A DNA stretch of 64,000 nucleotides from Chiua virens (taxonomy: Eukaryota > Basidiomycota > Agaricomycetes > Boletales > Boletaceae). The translations under genes were made by a program, and so were the position numbers. The DNA lies in the NCBI GenBank assembly GCA_019787685.1, contig JAHNUO010000042.1, positions 62,001-126,000 on the forward strand, written 5' to 3'. Positions 1 through 12,200 of this stretch are shown one piece after another. The notes beneath the pieces were generated by a model. The model searched no databases. It saw nothing but the letters and a program-made list of their open reading frames with translations, and was not told where the DNA came from. Position 1 is the stretch's first letter; each line of letters begins with the position of its first letter.

Positions 1-1110
1 CGCCGTGGTGAACAATGCCATACCCGGACTGCCAGAAGGTGCCGATCTCGCGCCCAGGTCAATCCACTTCACTACCATAGGCGCTCCGTCCAATGGGGAC
101 TCATACCTCTCTATCTTTATCCAAACTCGTTCCTCAGAAAGGAGAAAAGATGACCTGCTCTTGCAATCGCTTTGGATTGACGGGTGGACGAAGGCGGGCG
201 TAATGCCAATCCCCAAAGGCCATTCGTCGTCGATCATCGTAAAAGATTCCTTTTTCGCCACATCTATTATCATTCCTGCTTTGGGAACCCACAATGCGAC
301 TTGCGTGCTGATGGAAAAGACATCTAATGTGGACGATGGGATTTGTGTGAAAGCAACGTGGCCAAAACTGAGTCGGCCTGATGCGTCCTGGGAAAGCCAT
401 GTTCGCTTGATAGCACTCGAGGAGACGAAGAATTTCTGGATTCATTCAGTGGAGTACGATCCAAACATCGGAGGGAAATCACTACAAATCACGCTTGCAC
501 AGTCTGTGAGCGATGTCGTTGTGCCCGCGTCCTTTCTTCCTGACATGGTTGTGTAGAATGGATTAGACAAGCCTCCCACTGTTTCCCTAGAGTGGTCGTA
601 TGGTTTTGAAAACCGTTGGAATGGAACCATCTCCCGGACCGAGCGGGACCCACCGGTCGTTGGCGTATTAGTGAGGAACATCCTAGAGTTGAACGGCACG
701 TTCAAGTCCTCGTATAGCGTGTCGCTGAAGAAAGACCTTGTGAACTCCGACGACGATTCGTTCGAGGTTGAAGTCAAGAAATCTGACTGGACAGTCGAAG
801 CGTCGAAAGCGAAGAGCACAGATATCCGAGGTGTCCATCTTCCAATACCTGGCGAACTAGTCGACCAGAAGAAGCTTCTAGAGTTAGCAAAGGATGCTGC
901 GATTGACACTATCCGCTTTGAGTTTAACCTGTCGAGACTCGGGCTTTTGGCACAAACTAATGTTTTACGTGAGTATCTCCGGTCTGACCACTAAATCAGC
1001 CTCTTTACTGACGGAGCACAGCGGCGGGGAAGGCAACCACAACTGATATTCAGTTCGAGCTACGGATCCCGAGAGATGTGGTGGTTATAGGCGGTGTGGT
1101 TGCGGCTTAG
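1..1110 (+). CDS. 3' part of an unknown protein gene (three exons seen)
   Basis: The reading frame is open to the left edge, so the start lies outside the window. I read exons <1-505, 557-968 and 1022-1110, stop TAG at 1108-1110. Intron 1 (506-556, 51 nt) begins GTGAGC, has a CTGAC branch site, and its acceptor TAG is the only in-frame stop; intron 2 (969-1021, 53 nt) begins GTGAGT and ends ACAG. Splicing keeps one frame throughout and gives about 335 residues ending in a hydrophobic VVVIGGVVAA tail. I recognise no domain and assign no function. The intact frame across both introns makes an expressed gene likely; it could also be the C-terminal half of a large family-specific protein. Confidence 0.6.
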
Positions 1111-2643
1111 TACAGAAGAGTAACATCATTTTTATATGGAAGATAGTGTTTGTACATACAGTGAGTAGCGGGTAGTAAGGCCCCCGATCAAGTGAAGCGC
1201 ATGGGCACCTTTGGTCTGTCCTTCGAGTCGCCCGATGTCGATGATCTTTGGTCTGATGCGGCGCTTGTGACACGACGTCTTCGATACTTGGCCAGTCTTG
1301 AGGGAATATGCACATTCTGGTGGCGACCTTCTCTTGAATTTGACCATTGTCACAGGCATCGTGCTTTGTTGTACCCATAGCGATGGGAACAACTCAAAAT
1401 TTCATACCTTTTTCATACCTTTCTGTAGGCGAACGTTCTCGGTCATGTTGAAATAAATAATGCGTTCCCCCTTCGGATGACCTAAATGGGACAATACAAC
1501 TTCGATGCTCGTCTGTGTTGTTAGCTCACACGCTTACGCACATCAACGCACCCTTGAATTCGACTTGTGATTGGTTGGAAAGCACGTTCAAGGAGTATTA
1601 ATCCAAAGCGTGTTTTCAGTGATGATGTTATTTTTGTTGAGATCACACAGACCAAGAAACCCTAATGGGTCGTGCATCGTTCATTTCCCGTCCAGTATTT
1701 GCAAATCCCGTCGCAAGATCGATCCAGGCACCGAGGAGCGGGGTTAGGGAAGCGTAGCGCACAGCGGAAGAACCCAAGCTATTCTGGGTGACCAATGAAA
1801 CCATCTAGACGATGCCAAGTGCGCGGCATAAGCAAGGGTGTCTTTAACCATATCTCATACCAGTACGTACGGGTTACGGTAAGGTTTCTTGTGCTGATTA
1901 ACTTGATTGAGGAAGGATGCCACATGGTGGTCCTCGCAATCCTTCAATATCATGAAGGAGAGATACTGTTTCGAGTGGTGAGTATTCGTCAATGACTTTA
2001 CTGGAGCGTACTTTATTCTGATGCTTCTCCGAGGCGGGCTCGGAGGGAGGAGCTCCATTGTCATCACCGCGGATCAAAAATAGCACATACGCGTCCACGA
2101 AAATGGTTTATCTCTGGGTCAACAGCAGCAACGGAAGGCGAGTTAGAGATAAACCCTTTAGGCAACCAGCTGACGAACCTTTTCAAATGTCAGAATACTT
2201 AGCTCTCATCAGATAAACGGCCGCTGAGATGCTGCATGATTATCTGTAACCAGCAAGGATGGTTGTCGAACTTGTTGCAACTTGCGAAACGGCGGCCGGC
2301 TTATGACGTAACATGTTGCCTTTTTTGGTGTGCTCAGCAGAAGGAGTAAAACTCTCATATCGAGTCACAGTTGCACAGCTTGAGAATGAACCCGCCAATT
2401 TGATCAGCGTCTCCAATGGCCATCTAGGATTGGCTGTTCAACAAACCTTGTCACAGCACGTCCACTATTCGGAAGAGTGCGACTAGGCCATTTGTTATCG
2501 GTTTGATCCAGAACAGCTGGGTCACGGACTATCGGTGCACCGCTGCCATCATAGCCTCACACATCTCGAACAGTTGATACCGATTCATTCCGACGGAGTC
2601 AAGCTCATTCCCTCTTTATCCTCTGTTATACGCGTCGAACACA
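1111..2643. other. Intergenic stretch, no supported gene
   Basis: Only short overlapping frames below 90 codons occur on both strands, none with splice-linked continuation. The last ~100 bases before 2644 are the likely promoter and leader of the DUF6699 gene. Confidence 0.5.
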
Positions 2644-3909
2644 ATGGGAAGCCCATGGGTTTCTTGGGACTCCATGCCCCCCCTGGTTGACGCAAACGAT
2701 AGGTCTGACGCCCCGCGCATTATCCCCCCACCTACAGGAGCGACTATGCCCACTCTCCAAGCGCCCCATACTGCACCCCCCGCTGCACCCACATACCCTT
2801 GGGGTACACCATACCCCCAACCGTACGTTTCACGTTTCAGTTTCAACTACTCAGACTGCTCATGCAATCACAGCAATTATACCTTCCCTAGCCCACAGGA
2901 TTCACATGCCCGATGGCACCAGTACCATGGCGCTGCAGCTTATCAGCAGAAATCGGCGCCGAGTCCATACATCCCCCATCAGCCCATCCACCCAGAGGCC
3001 CAATCGTACGATCCGTTTGCGCTTTCCCGCAGAACACACAGCTTGCCCAACCCATCGCCAGGAGGCGCCCGAAAGAGGTCGCATTCTATACACAAGCACA
3101 TCCAGTGGCCGTCTGGGGGGGACCTATCCCCCCTGGATCTCCCTACTAAGATGCCAGATGTCCATTTGTTTGCGCCCCGCGCACCCGATATGCATACTCC
3201 CTCATCGTCTTTTTCTCATTCGACCTCCTCCAGCGGTCCGAGTCAGATCCCGCAGGGAATGTATCACGAACGCCCCCAGCAGTGGAGACACGATTTCAAA
3301 TTCAAATCGGGTTTCGCCTCCATGTTCCGCAGCAAACCCAGCAACGCCCGGAATCTGGATGGTTAGTCAGCGTTTCTTTTGTTTCAGGAACCCGCGCGTA
3401 TTCACCATGCTGTAGTTGCAGATATTATTGATAGTGCAAAACTGGATCTCCATCCATTCGTCCGCTACAGCAAGTCCCGTCCACTTACTATATATGACTT
3501 ACGCCGCGAACCCCTGACACTCGTATTCCGAGAGCTGGATCGTCCTCCGCTGGCGAACGATATGGACCACTCTGTTACACATCCCCATACTCAATATATG
3601 CGGCTCTATCATCCGCGTATGCCATGGTACATCGACATCAGGGCGAATGGCGCTCCATACATCTCCCTGGCAGACTTCTTCCAGCAGCTCTTCGCCGCGC
3701 TGAACAAACAGATATCTAAGTACGACTTTTACAACAACGAATTGGATGAAGAAGATAGAGGCGTCCTCACGCGTGCATACCTTGAACGTTGTCGTCACGA
3801 AGAAGAGAGGCTAGAGGGAGTGAAGCGAGTCGATTTCCTTCGCGGAAAGATTGAGTGGATGGGTTTGGCCCCGGGTAAGAACGGGATGTGGCGTTTGAAA
3901 ACGGGTTAA
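2644..3909 (+). CDS. DUF6699-domain protein, copy 1 (two exons)
   Basis: Two exons, 2644-3361 and 3422-3909, joined by a 60-nt intron (GTTAGT donor, TTGCAG acceptor) give 401 residues; without splicing an in-frame TAG at 3364 would end the protein. Residues 1-235 are a Pro/Ser/His-rich low-complexity region. The C-terminal ~160 residues have the DUF6699 layout: a LHPFV start, a central MPWYIDI strand, a helix with RAYLERC, and the GVKRVDFL signature near the end. DUF6699 is known from Agaricomycetes and has no established function. There is no signal peptide or membrane segment. Four more family members lie on the same strand further right. Confidence 0.75.
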
Positions 3910-4175
3910 TTTTTTTGGATATGGCCTTCACGGAGGAGCTGTTTCGCCCGCAATTTTTTCTTCTTGGTTTGTCTTTCTCTTTTCACAATAACGATATCTA
4001 GTTTCACGTACATGCCATGTATTACGACTTTCCAACATCGCTGGTCAGAAACGCATTGTTTCTCGAGTTAGAAGAGTTTGGGTATTATCACCAAGGTATA
4101 GTCAAAAGTGATGTGGTAACATTCATAACATGCTTTCTCCTTAGTCTGTTTGCCCCCGCGCAAGTCATAGTATCA

Positions 4176-5735
4176 TCAGCGCCGTGGAGCCTTGCCAGGC
4201 GTACACCAGCCAGGCCACTTCTCATCCGCAGCGAACCCGCACAACCTGGGCACATCCTCTAGCCACAACCGAACAACCGGCACCCGCGTCTTCTCCGCTG
4301 TGTCAGAGGCAACAAATGTCTTGGATCTCCGATCCAACATGAACTCACTCGCCACGTCACCGCTGATCCTCAGTTCGCGCAACCGAGGCATCTTGTCCAC
4401 GACGACGTCCAACGCCCTCTCTATGCGCCCAATCACAAGATTTCCCCATTGCCGAATCGGGGGGAGGGCAACGTCTTGTACGGTCAGGTACACCACGTTT
4501 CGCGAGATCGTGAGTAGGAACGCAGACAGCCCGGCGTTGGTGACCCCCTCGATCTTATCCAGCACCACCCGCTCGAGCGTCTTGGCAGAGGACGCGAACA
4601 GATGCACGAGGTCCTTGTCGCCCATATGTGAGCGGCTGATCGTGAGTTGGGTGAGCGCGCAGGCGGGCGGACGCAGCGCAAACCGCCATATGCCGAGGAT
4701 GCCGGGATGGAGGTGGTGCACCCGGAGGAGTTTGAGGGCTGGCCATCTTCCCATGCAACGCGCGAGCTGGATGACGTTGAGTAAGCGCGTTGTGCCGTCT
4801 GCACGATGTTGCCTGATGAGTCCTCCCACTGGTTGGTCCTCCACCTGTCCGATTGACAGCGTGTGCACGTCGCGAAGGTTACGGAGGACAGCGAAGAGCG
4901 CGTCTGCCTAGGACGCATCCAATTTGCTGAGGTGCAAATACCGCACGTTCTTCGTAGTGCCTAGGATGGCTATCAGAGCCGCCGTGAAGCGGGTTGGGTT
5001 CCCACATGAAGGGAGGGTGAAAATGTCCTGCCAATCCTCTGATTTCCCGAGATTGTCCGTGCTGAGGTGTCGGAAGCCGACGCCTAGCAAGGGTTTCTCG
5101 CTGAGAGCTCTTGCGAGTGCATACACATCCAGGAGATGCCTGGATTGATTTGGCTTGTCGTCGTCTGAGAAGCTTAAACGGGCGTGGAGGACGTCCATCG
5201 CGCACGACCACGCGCGGCATACTTGCGCGAATGAAAGGAGATCGTCGTGCCAGCTATTACGAAATTCGGTGTCTTCGAACGTCTTTATAAGAAGTTCTGT
5301 AGGGAGATACCCGTTCGTGATCCTTGGGCGGCTCGTGCCGGGTGGAAGGACCCGTACAATGCGTGTGGTAATCAGTTCGATCCGAGTAGCAGGATGAGTT
5401 GGAATAGCGTGTTGTTCGAGGGATCGTGAAACGATTGCAGTACACAGCATGATTGAGTGACTGAAGGACAATGCCAGGGACAAGCTGTCGCCGGTCAATT
5501 TGAGCTCCCGCTCAAGCAGAACGCTGATAGAACTACGGGGAAGCTCTTTAATACTTGCTGGAGGCTGAAGGACGAGGGTAGCGAGTGGCGACCTGGAGGC
5601 AGTTTGACTAGCGACAACTTCGAATGCGATCGTAAGCTTCGGAAGAGCAGATGCGTTCGGAGGAGTACTTTGAACTTGACCTCTCAGTGAATGCATGACT
5701 GATCCCAGTTGATGAATGTCCTGCTCAAGGGTCAT
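4176..5735 (-). pseudogene. F-box/LRR-like protein gene with one in-frame stop
   Basis: One minus-strand frame of 520 codons runs from ATG at 5735 to TGA at 4176, interrupted only by TAG at 4908-4910. Around residue 145 an F-box-like stretch is visible (YLPTELLIKTFED, then FAQVCRAW), followed by leucine-rich repeats such as NVRYLHLSKLD, LRDVHTLSIG and LKLLRVHHLHP. F-box proteins of this kind usually bind Skp1 and choose ubiquitination substrates. The stop sits inside an LRR. The only GT-to-TAG pair that would remove it is 39 nt, has no branch site and would delete the repeat, so I favour a true nonsense change or sequencing error. A truncated 275-residue F-box protein could still be made. Confidence 0.65.
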
Positions 5736-6055
5736 AGCATGAGCAAGATCTCAGCAGGTGAGTCGACACCATAACGACGCACCCATACATTGGATCGAGC
5801 ATCTTTGAAAGACCCCTTGCTGCAGTATAAGAGGATACGTACGGTGGAAAAAAGGTGTCTCGACTCGCCGTCGAACACCACAAAAAGTGTGGTCTGTCGG
5901 GGTTGCCAAACAGGAATGTGAAAGCGCTTGGGTCCATCCCAGTGGTACTCATATAGTGAGTACTTCGGAACCGTAGGATGAGGCAACGATTCTGAGACCT
6001 TGCTCTTGTCCAGTGATGGTTTCATGTAAGAACATGGCAAAACGTGGGTCCACAA
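5732..6055 (-). CDS. Unknown 107-codon frame upstream of the F-box gene
   Basis: The frame encodes a stretch that reads like folded protein (YEYHWDGPKRFHIPVW, TTLFVVFDGESRHLF, NVWVRRYGVDSPAEIL). It ends at TGA overlapping the ATG of the F-box frame on the same strand. It could be an exon of a separate decayed gene. No splice-linked neighbour was found and no family is recognised. Confidence 0.25.
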   Translation of the reverse strand: MWTHVLPCSYMKPSLDKSKVSESLPHPTVPKYSLYEYHWDGPKRFHIPVWQPRQTTLFVVFDGESRHLFSTVRILLYCSKGSFKDARSNVWVRRYGVDSPAEILLML

Positions 6056-7663
6056 GCCTGAGCAAAGATGTCGAAGCGTAATTGTGAATTAGCTTAATCT
6101 GTCAGTGTATGTAATACCTTACCATGGCTCCGAAGCTCATGTTAAACGAAAGAAGATTAACGTCACGCTTGTCATGACCCTAGATACATACAGAGACCAC
6201 AGTCGAAGGACCTGTGCCCTGAGACAACGGTCGTGCTGAATATAGCTTTGAATTTACTATGTAACACGTCGAGCTTCCATGCATTGCGGAAACCTTGAAC
6301 GAGAAAGCATTAGTCAATGATCAGGTGTGCCTGCAATGGAACTCTGAATCTTCGAGGACCCGCTCCGGTTGGATATATACAGGCCTGAGGCTTGAAAGCT
6401 TGACCCTCGGACCCTCGGTTGAGCTGTTTGGTCGCTAACTCGAATAGCTTTCCGCAAGCAGCAAGAGACTAGAGTCCATGCAGTCACACCGAACTAAAAG
6501 ACTTCGTACCGAATAAAATGTGCTTTTTCCAGCCTCCGACACGCGATCCTGGTGGTCGAACATAATTAAACGACACGATGCTTAGCTAAAGTTCTTTTTT
6601 TTAGTCTGGACTCTAAATCATACGTACGTTATTTGCTTTCCGTGTGCAAACTTGAATGAGCCAAAAGTCTGTCAATGCTGTCTGGTTCTGAGATTCTGAG
6701 TCCAACAACGACGATCCATTTCCATTCCGCCGTCAGCACTATGTAACATATCAGTGCAGCTAAGGGCGTATCTGGGCAATACTTACGATACCAAGCTTGG
6801 ACGTCTGGACCCCGGCCCTTCGAATTCTCTCAATCTAAGGTTGACCCTGAAAAAAGTCTTTACTGGTCAAGACCGAATTCAAGTTTGGAACTCCCTCGAT
6901 CAAGTCACCCGCTATGTTTCATTTCTATGTTTTTTCTTTCTTTCTTAGTGACGGTCTTTAATGTCACCATCCTCTGTTTTTTTGTCCTTCGTTTACGTCA
7001 TGCCTATTCCTAAGTCCCTGGTGTGGTAGTATAAATTTAGGGTCTGCCTGTAGTGTTACTTGAGTTCCCCATCGAATTGAAGTCCCAGGTTTGCCATTCC
7101 TCTAGATCTCTCTTGGGCCCGAACGTTGTCAATTAGTGCCTGATCCGTCTTCCCTTTCACTCTTTCCTGCTCATCCTTCTTGTCATCCTTTTTGGTTGAT
7201 CGTTTCCAAAACTCACGTGCATCGAGTGCAGCCTGGATAATCTCCACTTTCACAACACTCAAGCGCCTTTACCCAGATATGATCTTTACCGACCTCTCGG
7301 TGCTCCAGTGCACCATACGGTCCGTGTCAATTTCCCGACGCTCTCTGGGTCCCGCCCTCATTCAGCGCTGCGAAACATGCCAGGAAATCGCTTCTTGCAT
7401 TCCTTCCCTTGGCGTCAGATAGAATGGATTGATCTGCCGCCAGGGAAAGAGAGGAAGTGATGCCATGCAATATGTGCGTCTTCACCTGCCGATCCTGGTA
7501 AGTCGTCTAACAGGCACTCTTGCCGGCCAACTACGCTCGGGTGCGCCAGCGGCTATTCGTGAAGGGGTAGTCAGTTGACGTTGATAAGGAAAAGAAACAC
7601 ACATACGATATGGCGGACATAAAGAACTTGAAGCGAGACCAACAGCACTGCTAGTACCTATCC
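6056..7663. other. Stretch without a supported gene
   Basis: Only small frames occur, the largest under 85 codons. It may hold the worn ends of the genes on either side. Confidence 0.4.
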
Positions 7664-8880
7664 CTACGCAAGAAGCTCCTGACTCACCGATCTGGACAAA
7701 GAGGCGAAGAGGTTGGAACTCATCTCATGCGCTTGAACTTCTTCGCCGTAATCCGAGCCCTCTTTTCCCGACTCTGACGTATCATTATTCAGTTCCAAAA
7801 AGTTGTCGTCCTCGTCCATATGATCATATTCACCATGGGCTGAATCCTCGACGTCGGACTCCAACTCGTCATCCGGTACTAGAAAATTGTCATCCTCATA
7901 TTCGTCTTCACCTGCTGAGCCCGGTTCGTCATCCCATGATCCAAGCAGCTCGCCGACGGGATTCTCGATAATAGGGGCTCTCCTTCTGCGTCGAGCGACT
8001 GCGCTCGGGATGCGCCCGTCCCCACTCCTCAAGACGACGAACTGGATCCTTGAATTGATTGAGCTAGAGAAGAAGAAAATGCTGTAAGACATGGCGAGTA
8101 TAAAGAAGAGGAATCAATATACCGGTCCACTTTCTCCTCTGAGGGGAATAACACCATTGTATAAATCTCCTACGCTGACATACTTGATCTAGGGGGAGGC
8201 CATAGTACCGTGTGGTGCACCAGAGCAGCTCTGACCCAGGTGAACGAAATTCATATTTTTCACCCAGGAAGCGGCTATTAGCGTCGTACAATGCCTGGTA
8301 CCGGATAGGGTTCAGCAGTTCAAATCACAGACGAGATACAACAATAAAACAGCGTACCCAGCACTGATCGGTGTACCTGTATAGCGGCGATCATATCCCG
8401 GAGGCAAAGGAAAATCATGAGGTCGTCGGGTCGCTGGAAGGTGCTTCTCGTATCGTTCATTCGCCCTCACATGATCTTCGTACTGTCGGCGCACATGTAT
8501 AAACGTCGTTCTCGAGGGAGTTGCAGTCTAGGACATACTCGTATGGCAGTAGAGTTTTTTTTTTCACGATCGGCTCCCCAGTATCTGAGTTTGTCTTCGA
8601 TTTGATGTAATTTTTGCGTTCGGGTTTGATCCACGGCACAAGATACTCTCCTGGATGTAAGGTACCGAGATGTTCTTCATAGCGCTCATACGCTTCGACC
8701 ATCTCGTCGTACTTTCGAATATTACACATAAGCTTTGAGCGTGAAGTGTTGCGTGCATGACCTTACCCATCGGCAGGATGACCGTGCTGGGTCGATCGCC
8801 CAATAAACGAGTGAACGAGATGGAGTCTATTCCACCTCTCGAGTTCCGAATGGAATTTGATAACCGCCTGGATCCTCTCC
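7664..8880 (-). pseudogene. Remnant of an unknown multi-exon gene
   Basis: Several minus-strand pieces look coding but do not join in one frame. From 5' to 3' they are a helix around 8880-8770 (IQAVIKFHSELERWNRLHLV), a piece at 8729-8560 (EAYERYEEHLGTLHPGEYLVPW), a piece at 8494-8370 (NERYEKHLPATRRPHDFPLPPGY), and a very acidic tail at 8040-7664 (repeated DEDD/EYEDDNFL). Splice-like borders (GTAAGG near 8766, GTATGT near 8537) lie between them, but phases clash and a run of ten A/T bases at 8554-8563 may hide a frameshift. I recognise no family. A real gene with assembly errors is the alternative. Confidence 0.3.
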
Positions 8881-9251
8881 CTGCACATCGGGAAGTAAAT
8901 GGGTTGGACCGTTGAAGTTGGCTGAACTCACGAAGAAGAGAGGCAAGAGTACTCGAGAACAGAGGAGTCGCTGGCCCCGTAGTGCGAATCGAATTTCAAA
9001 TTTCATGAGCCACCAAGGAGGTTGTGCCAGCGAGAGACGAAGGATCTCGTAGCATCCATGACATATGGCACCCCTATGTAATATAATCAAGTTCAATCAT
9101 GAACTATCTCAATGACTGCGAGTGGCTGTGAGAAACACAATGTTTTCGAAAGGGAAGTCCCGTACGGCACAGAGACACTGATCGTCTTGCGTTGACTCTG
9201 GTGTAGAGGAAGGAATGCTTCGTGTATTCCCACGCCCATGAGACTAGATCG

Positions 9252-12200
9252 ATGTTGAACACCCTGCGAACATCTCCCCCTCTCACTCGTAAACTGCACA
9301 TTCCATCCCCACTTCTCACACACCGCCAAAAATCAGGCAAAAGGAGCGAAAATGACCATCTCCATCAACCTCCAGCGCAGCGGGCGAGCCCCAGGAGAAG
9401 GAAGTCTAACGAGGAAACGGGTACAGTGGAAGCTCGACACGCTAGTAGGTCCTTCTTGCAGCTTATTTCTCTGACTGACGCGACCTCGCTGACACCTAGT
9501 GAAACGCAACGAACTAGGCGTGCAAATGCTCTCGCGCCAGTTGCATGCTCAAATATTCAAACATGCCGCCTTTCCTCCGCCCGAGCCTGCCTTTGTCCAA
9601 ATCGCACGCGACCACCTCCATATGCACGGTCTCGACCCCAAGCAAGGCTCTGTGCTCCCCGATATAGGTTTCACCCTTCCTCCACTGCAGGGCACGAGCA
9701 TCGACGAGCATTTTCATCGTATCGGACAGCAGTGTGCCCATCCCTGGCTATCCCTCGCCCAACAACTCGCGCAAGACGCCCTGCCTCCCATGCCCGAGTA
9801 CTTTGACGTCCAGTCGGGCTGGACCAAATACTACCACCTCCCAGACGGGTCGAGTTACAGCGAACACGTCGCATACCCTGAACATGACGGCGAACCCGAG
9901 CAGATGCTCGTGTTTGACGTGGAGACGATGCCGCCGTATCATCCATACGCTGTTCTCGCCTGTGCGGCCTCCAAAAATGCTTGGTATTGCTGGATATCAC
10001 CATGGCTGTTGTGTGAGACGGAGGAGGTACAACACCTGATACCGTTAGGTGACCCCGAAACGCCACGGGTCGTCGTCGGACACAACGTCTCGTATGACCG
10101 GCAGCGCATTCACGAAGAGTATAGTCTCTCGGGCACTCGGACACGGTTCATGGACACGATGTCGCTTCATGTCGCCGTCAATGGTATATCCTCGCATCAA
10201 CGACCGGCGTGGATGAAACACCGCAAGGCGAAAGCCGCGCGTATCGAACAGCGCGCCGAGGCTATAGAAACAGCTCTCGGGATTATGCGCGATGCTGCCT
10301 CGCAAGAAGAATCGGAGGCGGATGCTTCGCGGCGCGCCCAACTCCGTCGTCTGCGCGCTGAGATTGAGGAGAGTCTCCCTCAGCTCCAGGAAGGCGATGC
10401 TGACGCGAGCGATGCTGAACTCTCACAGCAACGCTGGGAAGACCTCACATCTGCCAACGCCCTCGCGGATGTAGCCAAGCTATATTGCAACATCGATGTC
10501 GACAAGGAAATCCGTGGGGATTTCATGACCTCGTCGAGAGAGGCCATTCTCGACGGCATCCAGGACTACCTTGGGTACTGCGCCAATGATGTCTTCGTGA
10601 CACACAGAGTCTTTTCGCAAGTCCTTCCCGCATTCCTCGAGCGATGTCCGAGTCCAGTGTCGTTTTCTGGTATGCTTACCATGGGCACGAGTTTCCTAAC
10701 GGTGAATGAATCATGGGAAGAGTACCTACGCAACGCGGAACGCACTTACCACGAACTGGAAGGCAAAGTCAAAGAACATCTCGTGGATCTTGCAGAGGAG
10801 GCGAAGGGCATGATGGAGGACGAATCCTGGAGAGACAACCCTTGGTTGTCTCAGCTTGACTGGACCCCTAAAGTCGCAAGAAAATCCAGAGGTATCTATG
10901 ACAACGTACGTCGCACTCTGCTCACGATCGCTCATTGGCTGATGATTTGTAGAATCTCGACTCTACACCTACAGTCCTTAGGCCGTCCTCGGACGAGCAG
11001 CCTGTCTGGCTACGCGATACACTCAGGGATGGTGTCTTCTGCGCTAGTAACGTGAACCGAGTGCTGCCGATTCTACTCAATTTATCGTTCGATGGCTATC
11101 CCCTGCAGTACACTACGACGGAAAAATGGCATTTTATTCGCGGCGGGGAGGTTTCACGGCTACCCAGTGCAGGCGCAAAGAAGATTTTGACCGTTCTCGG
11201 GCCAACCCACGGTGTTTCGTACCTCAAGGCGGGCCGCCTCATTGCATCAGACATACCCTTAGCTCTGGCCATTGCGAGCGGAGAACGCACCCCCGAACTG
11301 GAAGCTCGCATCATCAACCTGGCGAAGTCTCTTGCAAACGGGGAGGATTATGAACAAGACCCTTGGTTACGACAATTAGATTGGCAGCCTGTCCTCGCCA
11401 CTCCCCGCACAAAGTCGTCCCAGACGTCCACCCCCAAAAATTCCAAACCCCAAATCATCTGGCCGAAATGGTATTGGGATCTTGCCAGACCAAAGAAGGA
11501 CCTCCCACCCGGTACCCTCGACATCACAGTTCGAAACCGCATTTCACCGATCCTCCTCCGGCTGTCCTGGTTGGGCCACCCGCTTTTTCATTCCAGGGAG
11601 CATGGATGGATGTTTAGAGTCCCAACTACCGTCGGATTTACCACCCGTGCGCAACCGCTCGTATTTTCGGACCCTGCCGACCAGGCACTTTGCGAGATGG
11701 CAAACGGGGAAAGTCGAGACCAGTTTGTATTTTACAAGCTTCCTCACAAAGACGGCGAGAGTGCCAACGTGGGGAGTCCACTCTCCAAAACGTTCATGAA
11801 GTACGCCCAAGACGGAACTTTGAAGAGCCCGGGGGATGACGCCCAGGGTGCATTGGACATGAACGCTCAGTGCAGTTACTGGATCAGCGCACGCGATCGA
11901 ATATTAAATCAGATGGTCGTGTGGCAGGACGATCCGGTGGACATGCAGTTTGCGCGGCCTTCCGAAAACAAATGGGGTATGATCCTTCCACAGGTAATTA
12001 CCATGGGTACCGTCACTCGTCGTGCGATCGAGAAGACTTGGTTGACGGCCAGTAATGCAAAGAAGAACCGTGTGGGGTCTGAGCTCAAGGCCATGGTTCG
12101 CGCACCGCCAGGCTATGCCATCGTCGGAGCGGATGTGGACTCGGAGGAACTCTGGATATCAAGCTGTATGGGCGATGCGCAGTTTGGGCTACACGGCGCC

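Noticed and set aside
554..556. In-frame TAG in the first gene, taken at first as a nonsense codon
   Set aside because: It is the acceptor of a 51-nt intron (506-556) with GTGAGC donor and CTGAC branch site; removal keeps the frame.
3364..3366. In-frame TAG between the two halves of DUF6699 copy 1
   Set aside because: A 60-nt intron 3362-3421 (GTTAGT to TTGCAG) removes it and joins NLD to DIIDSAKLDLHPFV in frame.
2687..3415. 242-codon + frame overlapping DUF6699 copy 1
   Set aside because: Shadow frame of the Pro-rich exon; no family features, and the domain exon follows the other frame.
9222..9806. 194-codon frame overlapping the start of MIP1
   Set aside because: Only its first part (from 9252) is MIP1 exon 1; beyond the donor at 9445 it is a shadow of intron and exon 2 in another frame.
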